Of a stretch of 64,000 nt of DNA, positions 52,242 through 61,017 are shown piece by piece (positions within the stretch are counted from its first letter, which is position 1; every line of letters starts with the position of its first letter). The stretch covers positions 20,153-84,152 of the forward strand of contig JAGOJU010000009.1 of assembly GCA_017994935.1 (NCBI GenBank), read 5' to 3'. The position numbers and the translations under genes were made by a program. The DNA comes from Opitutaceae bacterium (GTDB lineage: Bacteria; Verrucomicrobiota; Verrucomicrobiia; Opitutales; Opitutaceae). The notes beneath the pieces are model-generated. The model searched no databases, was not told where the DNA came from, and saw only the letters and a program-made list of their open reading frames with translations.

Positions 52242-53450
52242 ATGACGTCTGACCGAACCGATGCCCCCGTGGCCGCGCCCCAGGCCCTGTCAGGTCGGCT
52301 GCTGTCGCTCGATGCTTTTCGCGGAGCGATCATGCTCTTCCTGCTTTCAGCGGGATTTGGATTCAGGGACGTTGCGCGCCGGTTTCCCGACTCCGACGGA
52401 TGGCAGTTCCTGGCAAGCCAGACCGATCATGCTCTCTGGCTCGGTGGCGGCGCGTGGGACATGATCCAGCCTGCATTCATGTTCATGGTGGGCGTGGCCA
52501 TGCCGTTCAGCTACGGCAAGCGGCGCGAGGCAGGTGAGGATCTCGGACGCCAGTTTCGTCACGTCGCATGGCGCACCGTTGTCCTCTTGCTCATCGGCCT
52601 CGTGATCGTCACGAAGCCGGGAGCGGAGCGGACGATGTTCCTCTTCACCAATGTCCTCGCCCAGATTGCGCTGGGGTATCCTTTTCTTTTCCTGCTGTCG
52701 CTGACCACCGAGCGGAGCCAGTGGCTGGCAATCGGATTGCTCGGGATCGCCAGCTGGATGCTGTTCGCAACCTATCCTCCTCCGCCCGCGAACTTCAATT
52801 ATGCACAGGTCGGTGTCCGTCCGGGCATGCTGGAGGCGGTCACACTCCCAGGGTTCTTTTCGCATTGGAACATGGGAACCAATGTCGGAGCAGAATTTGA
52901 CCGCTGGTTTCTAAACCTGTTTCCACGGGAGAAACCCTTCGACTACAATCCCGGAGGCTACGTCACCCTCAATTTCGCGCCATCGCTCATCACCATGACC
53001 CTGGGCCTGATGTCGGGCGCCCGGCTCCGTGGAGTGGGTTCGCCCCGGGACAAGCTGGTCTGGATGCTGCTGACCGCGCTGGTCTGCACGATGCTGGGAT
53101 ACAGCGCGGGCGTCACAGTATGCCCCGTGGTGAAACGGATCTGGACGCCTTCCTGGGCCTTCTACAGCGGTGGAATCGTCGTCTTCCTGCTCGCCTGCTT
53201 CTACTATCTCGTGGAAATTCGAGGGTGGAAGCGCTGGACGTTTCCGCTCGTGGTGGTTGGTGTGAATTCCATCGCCGCCTACCTGATGGACATTTACTTC
53301 CGCGACTGGGTGATGGATAGGCTCCGTTCGCATCTCGATTTTGCGATCAAGGGTGACTATGCCATCATCATCTTCAGGACACTCACGCTGCTTGTGATGT
53401 GGGTGGCCTGCTGGTGGATGTACAAACGAAAGCTCTTTCTGAAGATTTAG
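52242..53450 (+). CDS. Membrane acyltransferase-like protein (DUF5009/HGSNAT type)
   Basis: A 402-residue protein with about ten helices. RLLSLDAFRGAIMLFLLSAG and MIQPAFMFMVGVAMPFSYG are the start motifs of the heparan-alpha-glucosaminide N-acetyltransferase-like family, including the conserved D-x-x-R-G. The final part (GVNSIAAYLMDIYFRDW) also matches. Human HGSNAT transfers acetyl groups across a membrane to glucosamine; bacterial homologues are poorly known and often sit near glycan-degradation genes, as here. The gene precedes penicillin acylase by 30 nt and may form an operon with it. Confidence 0.85.
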   Translation: MTSDRTDAPVAAPQALSGRLLSLDAFRGAIMLFLLSAGFGFRDVARRFPDSDGWQFLASQTDHALWLGGGAWDMIQPAFMFMVGVAMPFSYGKRREAGEDLGRQFRHVAWRTVVLLLIGLVIVTKPGAERTMFLFTNVLAQIALGYPFLFLLSLTTERSQWLAIGLLGIASWMLFATYPPPPANFNYAQVGVRPGMLEAVTLPGFFSHWNMGTNVGAEFDRWFLNLFPREKPFDYNPGGYVTLNFAPSLITMTLGLMSGARLRGVGSPRDKLVWMLLTALVCTMLGYSAGVTVCPVVKRIWTPSWAFYSGGIVVFLLACFYYLVEIRGWKRWTFPLVVVGVNSIAAYLMDIYFRDWVMDRLRSHLDFAIKGDYAIIIFRTLTLLVMWVACWWMYKRKLFLKI

Positions 53451-53480
53451 CCCGCCCAATCGAATTTTCCCCGATCAATC

Positions 53481-55607
53481 ATGCATCTTCTCGGCCACCT
53501 TCGAACGTTTGCCATCGTCGCTGTCTGTGTGCTTCCCGCGGGAGCCGATCCTGTCGAGATTGTCCGCGATACCTACGGCGTTCCCCACATCCGCGGATCG
53601 ACCCTTGCCGATGTGCTCTTCGGACAGGGGTATTGCCATGCCGAGGATAACCTGCCGGTCGTTCTTTCCGGGATCCTTGCGTCTAGGGGAGAGAGTGCCC
53701 TGCACGGTGGCGATGGACGGCGTGGCTCAATCGAGGTGGATTTCTCCGTGCGGATCTTTGGACTCCAGACGGTCGCCCGCCGGAACTACGAGTCGTTAAG
53801 TGCGGCCGATCGAAGGCTTGTGGACGCCTTTGCAATGGGCATTGCGAAATTCCTTTCGGAGCATCCCGAAAAGCGGCCGTCATGGCTCGGCGATATCTCC
53901 GGCGTGGATGTCATTGCGATCACCAAACTCCGTCAGCTTCAGCAGTCGTTGGGTGTCGCCAGGGATGACCTGTCCGGAAAGGCGGCTTCACGGCGCGAAC
54001 GCGAACTTGCCATGGCTCTGGATCGGAACGGCGCCTCCAACATCTGGGCGCTGCGCCCAAGCCGCACCTCGGATGGATCGACACGATTGATGTCGGATCC
54101 GCATCTGCCATGGGAGGGAGCTACCAAATGGCACGAGGCGCACCTGATTGTCGGCGACCGATGGATCTATGGGGCCTCCTTTGCCGGATGCCCGGGTGTC
54201 GCCATCGGATTCACCGCCGATCTGGCCTGGGGATTTACAAACAACGGTGCGGACATCGCCGATGTCTATCGCCTGAAGCTGAATCCCGCCAACCCGAACC
54301 AATACCTCTACGAGGGCGCGTGGAGAAATCTTCGCAACGAGACATTTGCCGTTGAGGCACGTGGGGAGAATGGAGAGGTGCAGCGGATAGAGCGCGTCGT
54401 GCGCTTCAGTCACCAAGGTCCGATCATGCAGGAAGATCGAAAGGCAAACGAGGCATTTGCCGTGCGCCTCGCCGCTTTCGAGTCGCATTCCGAGGTCCTT
54501 GACTGGGTCAATACCATGGGCGCGACGTCGCTCGCCGAGTTTGAGGCAGCCCTGGATCGTGCGCATGGCTACAAGTGGAACTGCGTCGCCGCCGACAGCA
54601 GCGGCAACATCGGATACTATTACCTCTGCGCGGCCCGGGAACGCGACGAGTCGCTGGCCTGGAATGCTCCGGTCGACGGATCCTCGGCGAAGACGGAATG
54701 GGGGCCTGCGCTTTCCTGGCGGAAACTTCCGCACATCGTCAATCCGTCCGGCGGGTATCTCGTGAATTGCAACAATAACGCCTTCACGGTGACGCGGGGT
54801 GGAGATCTGAAGCCCGGCAAGTACCCGCGAAGTTATGGAAGCCAGAGTACGAAACTGGCAACGGATTCGCGTGCCCATCGCGCGATCGATCTGATCGAAG
54901 CGCGGGCCAAACATGACCAGGCGAGCGTTGCGGCCATCACCTTCGATCTCAGGACGCTCACCGCCGAACCGCTGGTCAAACGCATCCTCGGCGCTGCTGG
55001 CTCCATGGGCGCGGGCGGAAAAGGCGGCTCCGAAAAGCGGGCGGCCGCTCTGCGGATCCTCCGGGAATGGGATGGATTTGCGACAATCGGGAACCAGGCG
55101 CTGCCGCTCCTGGCTGGGTTTCTTCAGGCTGCGGAGAATGAAGGTCTTTCGTTGCGGCAGCTGGAAAAACAGTCACCCAAGGGGCTGATGACCCTGTTTG
55201 ATGCCGGCCTCGACCTGCTCGAGAAACGCTGGGGCAGTGGGCCGGTCACCTGGGGGCAACTCCATGTGATTCGTCGGGGCGATCTTGAAGTACCCGTGCC
55301 AGGTGCGGGATCGGAGCGAGGGAAGGATCCCTTCAGCACGCTTTTCATGGTGGGCGCAAAGACGATGGAGAATGGTCAATACCTCGCCGACAGTGGTTCG
55401 TCGTGGCTCCAGTCGGTCGCCTACCTGAAGGGCAAGGTCACTGCTGGGACCGTGCTGCCGTTGGGAAACAGCAATGATCCCAACTCGAAGCATTTCAATG
55501 ACCAGGCACGGCTTTATGCCGCCCGTGAGATGAAGCCGGCATTGCTGGCTCGTGTCGAGATCGAGGCAAATGCAGAATCCCGCCTCAGGCTGGAGTCTCC
55601 CTACTGA
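53481..55607 (+). CDS. Penicillin acylase family amidase (Ntn hydrolase)
   Basis: A 708-residue secreted precursor. The signal peptide (to about residue 22) is followed by the A-chain start IVRDTYGVPHIRGSTLADVL. Self-cleavage is expected before Ser186 in GASNIWALRP, the N-terminal nucleophile of the B chain. FTADLAWGFTNNGADIAD and VAADSSGNIGYYYLCA are typical B-chain motifs. Family members hydrolyse penicillin, acyl-homoserine lactones or other N-acyl amides. The physiological substrate is unknown. It follows the acyltransferase-like gene by 30 nt and is convergent with the sulfatase gene. Confidence 0.92.
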   Translation: MHLLGHLRTFAIVAVCVLPAGADPVEIVRDTYGVPHIRGSTLADVLFGQGYCHAEDNLPVVLSGILASRGESALHGGDGRRGSIEVDFSVRIFGLQTVARRNYESLSAADRRLVDAFAMGIAKFLSEHPEKRPSWLGDISGVDVIAITKLRQLQQSLGVARDDLSGKAASRRERELAMALDRNGASNIWALRPSRTSDGSTRLMSDPHLPWEGATKWHEAHLIVGDRWIYGASFAGCPGVAIGFTADLAWGFTNNGADIADVYRLKLNPANPNQYLYEGAWRNLRNETFAVEARGENGEVQRIERVVRFSHQGPIMQEDRKANEAFAVRLAAFESHSEVLDWVNTMGATSLAEFEAALDRAHGYKWNCVAADSSGNIGYYYLCAARERDESLAWNAPVDGSSAKTEWGPALSWRKLPHIVNPSGGYLVNCNNNAFTVTRGGDLKPGKYPRSYGSQSTKLATDSRAHRAIDLIEARAKHDQASVAAITFDLRTLTAEPLVKRILGAAGSMGAGGKGGSEKRAAALRILREWDGFATIGNQALPLLAGFLQAAENEGLSLRQLEKQSPKGLMTLFDAGLDLLEKRWGSGPVTWGQLHVIRRGDLEVPVPGAGSERGKDPFSTLFMVGAKTMENGQYLADSGSSWLQSVAYLKGKVTAGTVLPLGNSNDPNSKHFNDQARLYAAREMKPALLARVEIEANAESRLRLESPY

Positions 55608-55618
55608 GGAGGGAGAGG

Positions 55619-57118
<1,500 letters not shown>

Positions 57119-57468
57119 GAAGTTTTCTACAGGGTGGCTCAAGGTTGTGCCCAATGGGCGCGCAAGGGTACGCACAATGAAGCGGCCTCCCGCGGCCACT
57201 TCAGGCGCATCGCGCCCGGCCTCGGGCAACGGCGCATGCCATAGGCTTTCACCTCAATTGGAATCGAATGCGCGAATCCGTGCATCAGTCGTCGCTGCGA
57301 TGAACCCAGAATGACCATCATTCCTCAAGTCTGGTGTAGTCCGTTTACCCTCCCGATTCCGAATGCGCCCCCAGAAAATCCGCACGGGATAGCGATGAGG
57401 CGGGTCTTGACGGCAGATTGCAGGAATTTCGAGGGTTTTCGACCGGTGCGGGGTAGGGTTCGGTGAAC
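57119..57468. promoter_or_regulatory. 350-nt divergent region between sulfatase and metal-efflux operon
   Basis: It must hold promoters for the sulfatase and for the YHS-TolC-CusBA operon. No clear metal-responsive operator (for example a CueR- or CopY-type palindrome) was found by eye, and no regulator gene adjoins. Confidence 0.4.
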
Positions 57469-57888
57469 ATGTCTCCTTCCATGAAGTCACTTCTCTCAAT
57501 TCTCACCATCTCGGGATTTCTGGCGATTGCCGCATCCCTCACGGCAGCGGAAAAACAATCCCCTCCCACCGCCGCTGCGAACGTTTCCGCCGGCAAGCTG
57601 ATCAGGGTCACCGAAAAGGACGCGGCCTGGGCGGCAAAGGCCCGAAAGTCCTATCCCCTCACGGTGTGTGTCGCCTCGGGCGAAGATCTCGGCAGCATGG
57701 GCGACTCGCCCGAATATATCTATCGCGTTGCTGGTCAGCGCGACCGCCTGGTGGTTTTCTGCTGCGAAGGCTGTGAGGATGATTTCCTCAAGGACCCGGC
57801 GAAGTACCTGGCCAAGATCGATGCCGCGAAGGCGGCCAAGGCCAATTCGGGCAAATCCGTTTCGGACGGTCACGAGGGAAAACATTGA
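57469..57888 (+). CDS. Secreted YHS-type metal-binding protein
   Basis: A 139-residue protein with a signal peptide (to about residue 27). The core has TVCVASGEDLGSMGDSPEYI and VVFCCEGCEDDFLKDP, the YHS-like arrangement of one Cys followed by a CCxxC cluster that binds copper or other soft metals. The C-terminus is Lys/Ala-rich and ends in His residues (DGHEGKH). ATG 57469 or 57481 may start it; both keep the signal peptide. It heads the efflux operon, 46 nt before the TolC-family gene, and may deliver metal to the pump. Confidence 0.82.
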   Translation: MSPSMKSLLSILTISGFLAIAASLTAAEKQSPPTAAANVSAGKLIRVTEKDAAWAAKARKSYPLTVCVASGEDLGSMGDSPEYIYRVAGQRDRLVVFCCEGCEDDFLKDPAKYLAKIDAAKAAKANSGKSVSDGHEGKH

Positions 57889-57934
57889 GTCTGCCCATGT
57901 CGCCAGTCGCGACGGCAGGCAGGTTCTGCTCCCT

Positions 57935-59176
57935 ATGAGAATCATCCGAGTCCTGATCCTTCCTGCCATGGCCACTCTGCCGTGGAGTGGCCCGTGTGCT
58001 GCTGCGCAAGACTCAACCGAAAACAAGGCCGAGTTCCTGCGGGCGCTCGCAACCGCCCCCGCATTGAACGCTTCCGTACATCGCACGGACGCCGCGAGGG
58101 AACGGCTGGGGGCGGCCGGCCGCCTGGCCGACATCGAGGTCGAAGGCATGGCGTCACGGATGGTCGGGCCGATGAATGAGCGATCGACCATGTGGGAGGT
58201 GAATGTGATGCAGCCCCTGCCGCGCCGCGGTGAACGTTCGGCGGACCGCGATCGTGCGCGGGCCGATGTTTCCATGGCCAGGTCCGACCACGCGATGCTT
58301 GCAGGTGAACTTGCTGCAGAGGTTGCAGGGGCGATTGCAGAGGCGGAAGGATCCCTCGCGCGGCTGCGGCTCCAGGAGGCCCAGCTCGAACGCCTGAATG
58401 CTGTCCTCCGCAGCGTGGAGGCACGCATTGCCACGGGATCCGGGCGGCTGTCCGACAGGCTGACAGTGCAGGCGCGTCTGGCATCGATGGGACTCATGGC
58501 CGAGGAGGAGCGCCGCAACGCGGCGGATGCGCTGTCGGATGTCCGTGGGCGGCTGGGTTGGAGACCGGAGGCGGCGCTTCCCGCATTTGCCGCCCCGCTG
58601 CCCGCAGAGATCAGTATCGACGAGGCTGCTGCAGTCCGGTTCGCCGCCGCGCGCGGCGCCGAGGCGCAGGCGCGGGTGAGGATGGCCCATGCATCCGCAA
58701 ATCCCATGACATCCGTGGGCGTGCGTTTCGAGCAGGAGCGTCGCTCCATGGGAAATGACAACACGCTCGGTGTGGCTCTTACTACCGACCTTCCGTTCCG
58801 GAGTCGCGGCTACGCCCGAGCCGATGCCCGTGCCGCGGAAGCCGAACGCTCCGCGGCGCTTGCGGACGCCGATGCGGTGCGCCACCGGATCGATGCCGCC
58901 CTTCGGAAAGTGGAGCGCGCGGAGCACCTGGCCGGAATCGCGCGTCGCCTGAGCCGGGAGACCGTGGACCGTCTCGAGGCCGAGTATGAGAGTTTGCTCC
59001 GTGCGGCTTCCACCGGAAGCGGACAGGCCTCGACCGTCCTTGAGGTGGTCGAACTTCTGGAGAAGACGATGGAGGCGGAGATCCAGATCATTCGTGCCGA
59101 CACCGCCGTTCGAACGGCTAGGGCGGAACTGTGGCGCTACTATCCGACCGCCGATCTCATCATTCCCCAACCCTGA
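57935..59176 (+). CDS. TolC-family outer-membrane efflux protein (CusC-like)
   Basis: A 413-residue protein with a signal peptide (to about residue 25, CAAAQ). Long Ala/Arg/Glu-rich helices (LQEAQLERLNAVLRSVEARI, YARADARAAEAERSAALADA) repeat twice, as in the helical barrel of TolC. NVMQPLPRRGERSADRDRAR and LTTDLPFRSRGYARADA are the matching strand-to-helix turns in each half. It is expected to form the outer-membrane channel of the CusCBA-like efflux system. It is 6 nt upstream of the next gene. Confidence 0.87.
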   Translation: MRIIRVLILPAMATLPWSGPCAAAQDSTENKAEFLRALATAPALNASVHRTDAARERLGAAGRLADIEVEGMASRMVGPMNERSTMWEVNVMQPLPRRGERSADRDRARADVSMARSDHAMLAGELAAEVAGAIAEAEGSLARLRLQEAQLERLNAVLRSVEARIATGSGRLSDRLTVQARLASMGLMAEEERRNAADALSDVRGRLGWRPEAALPAFAAPLPAEISIDEAAAVRFAAARGAEAQARVRMAHASANPMTSVGVRFEQERRSMGNDNTLGVALTTDLPFRSRGYARADARAAEAERSAALADADAVRHRIDAALRKVERAEHLAGIARRLSRETVDRLEAEYESLLRAASTGSGQASTVLEVVELLEKTMEAEIQIIRADTAVRTARAELWRYYPTADLIIPQP

Positions 59177-59182
59177 CCCATC

Positions 59183-59626
59183 ATGATTCGAAATATCTTC
59201 CTGTTTCTCGGCACGTTTGTGGCCGGCGCCCTGATCGCCCTTGTGGTTCGCGCGGCGAAGTTCAATCCCCATGCGGGACACGAAACACATGCCGCCGGCG
59301 GGGGCGACTACCTGCCCATGGTGAACAATCCCATTGCTCCCGCGGTGGCTTCTCCCGGACCGCCTCCAGCACCCGAAGTGGAGCGCAAGGCGGGCGATCC
59401 GCACGCCAGTCATGGATCCAAGGCAGTGGCAACGGCGACGGATGAGGACAAACCGGTCAATACGGTCTGCGCTATCTGTGGCATGGAGGTTGATCCAAGC
59501 CTCCCAACGCTCGAGTACATGGGCCGGAAGATCGGCTTCGGCTGCAAGATGTGCCCTGCCAAGTTCAAGTCGGATCCCGACCGCTACGGTCCGTACTACC
59601 TGCGCAACGAGGTCATCAAGAAATAG
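59183..59626 (+). CDS. Membrane-anchored heavy-metal-binding protein
   Basis: A 147-residue protein with one N-terminal helix (residues 3-22) and a His-rich segment NPHAGHETHAAGGG. The C-terminal metal domain has CAICGM (Cys96, Cys99) and CKMCPAKF (Cys121, Cys124), a four-Cys site near that of YHS/heavy-metal-binding domains. It lies 6 nt after the TolC-family gene and 6 nt before the adaptor, so it is part of the pump operon and may act as a metallochaperone. The exact metal is not shown. Confidence 0.8.
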   Translation: MIRNIFLFLGTFVAGALIALVVRAAKFNPHAGHETHAAGGGDYLPMVNNPIAPAVASPGPPPAPEVERKAGDPHASHGSKAVATATDEDKPVNTVCAICGMEVDPSLPTLEYMGRKIGFGCKMCPAKFKSDPDRYGPYYLRNEVIKK

Positions 59627-59632
59627 CCCGCA

Positions 59633-60961
59633 ATGCGCTCGATCTCCCTCGCCATTGCCGCAGCCGGACTTCTGCTCGGCGCCGGTCTGATCATCCTGCT
59701 GCCGAGCGACGTGCTCTTCGTGAGCACCCATGCCGACGAACCGGGTGTCGGTGAACATGCGGGTGAACGGTGGGCCTGCCCCATGATGGATTTCATCGGC
59801 ACAAGGCCGGGGAAGTGTCCTGTGTGCGGGATGACACTGACAAAGGTCACCGCCGGGGAACTCACGCGTGAACAGCAGCGACGCATGGAGGTGCACCTTT
59901 CAGCCGTGACCGAAGGCCCCGCCCGCAGCCTGGTACGTGCCTATGGCATTGTCCGCTACGACGAGCGCACGCTCCAGGTTGTCATCCCGCGTGTGGCCGG
60001 ACGTGTCGTGAAACGGCACCACGCAGCCCGGCATCTGGGAATGCTCGTCGAGGCAGGCGATCCGATCGTCGACCTTTACAGTCCCGAGGTGTTTGCAGCC
60101 CAGGGTGAACTCGCCGCTGCCGTCAAACTCGGCGACCAGCGTACGATCCGGGCGCTCACCGATCGTTTTGACCGCTGGAACCTCGCGGAGGTTGCCATGG
60201 CCATCCTGAAGGGCGGCTCCCCGCTGGACACCGTCACCATCACAAGTCCGTTTGCAGGCCGTGTCGTACGCTCGATGGAAGAAGGCGAACCCCTGCCGGG
60301 GTCACCGCTGCCTCAGGTCGGTCAGGAGGTGACCGCGGATGCGCCCCTCGTGAGGCTCGTCGAGCCTTTCGCCTACATGCTCGTGGTGAACGTGCCGGAA
60401 TTGCGCGCCCACTGGGTCAAGGTCGGACAACCGGTGCGGCTTTCCTCGGATGACTGGGGTGAACTGCCTGAAATCGACGCGGAGATCGCGTGGGTGGCTC
60501 CGGAACTGGACCCTGAAATCCGCGCGCGCGAGGTGCACATCCACCTTCGCGATCCCAAGGGACGGCTGTTGCCGGGAAGCCTGGTGAATGCGCGCATCGA
60601 GTCGGTTCTCGCGCCGGACCTTGAGGCCGCCGATCCCTCGCGGAGAGAAACATGGGGAACGTTCACGCTTGTTCCAAAGACAGCGGTGCTCTCGACCGGC
60701 GTGCGCAACGTCGCCTGGCGGGTTGTCGATCATCAGCGCGACGGGCGGATCCGTTTCGAACTCGCTCCGCTCGCGCTAGGCCCAAGGCTGGAGGACGAGT
60801 CGGGGAATGATCTTTACGTCGTGCGCGCAGGCCTGAGGCCGGGTGATGAGGTCGCCACGCAGGGCGCATTCCTGATCGACAGTCAGGCGCAACTCGCGGG
60901 AACGCCCAGCCTGCTCTATCCCACCGGGGCCGTGGCTCCCGCGGGATCACATCAACACTGA
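59633..60961 (+). CDS. cusB: RND efflux periplasmic adaptor with heavy-metal-binding domain (CusB-like)
   Basis: A 442-residue membrane-fusion protein. An N-terminal helix is followed by a metal domain (WACPMMDF and KCPVCGMTL; Cys49, Cys62, Cys65). The adaptor core follows: VVIPRVAGRVVKRHHAA, GDPIVDLYSPEVFAAQGELA and the lipoyl-like return TITSPFAGRVVRSMEEG. The C-terminal membrane-proximal part holds the LRPGDEVATQGAFLIDSQAQL motif. It links the CusA-like pump to the outer-membrane channel. The symbol is by analogy. Confidence 0.88.
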   Translation: MRSISLAIAAAGLLLGAGLIILLPSDVLFVSTHADEPGVGEHAGERWACPMMDFIGTRPGKCPVCGMTLTKVTAGELTREQQRRMEVHLSAVTEGPARSLVRAYGIVRYDERTLQVVIPRVAGRVVKRHHAARHLGMLVEAGDPIVDLYSPEVFAAQGELAAAVKLGDQRTIRALTDRFDRWNLAEVAMAILKGGSPLDTVTITSPFAGRVVRSMEEGEPLPGSPLPQVGQEVTADAPLVRLVEPFAYMLVVNVPELRAHWVKVGQPVRLSSDDWGELPEIDAEIAWVAPELDPEIRAREVHIHLRDPKGRLLPGSLVNARIESVLAPDLEAADPSRRETWGTFTLVPKTAVLSTGVRNVAWRVVDHQRDGRIRFELAPLALGPRLEDESGNDLYVVRAGLRPGDEVATQGAFLIDSQAQLAGTPSLLYPTGAVAPAGSHQH

Positions 60962-61017
60962 TCCGTGATGTTTTTCGCGAAACGCGGGAGAAGCACGGTC
61001 CCTTCCCTTCAGATTCG

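Noticed and set aside
58154..59896. Minus-strand frame (580 codons) opposite the TolC and metal-protein genes
   Set aside because: It crosses three real operon genes and contains no recognisable motif.
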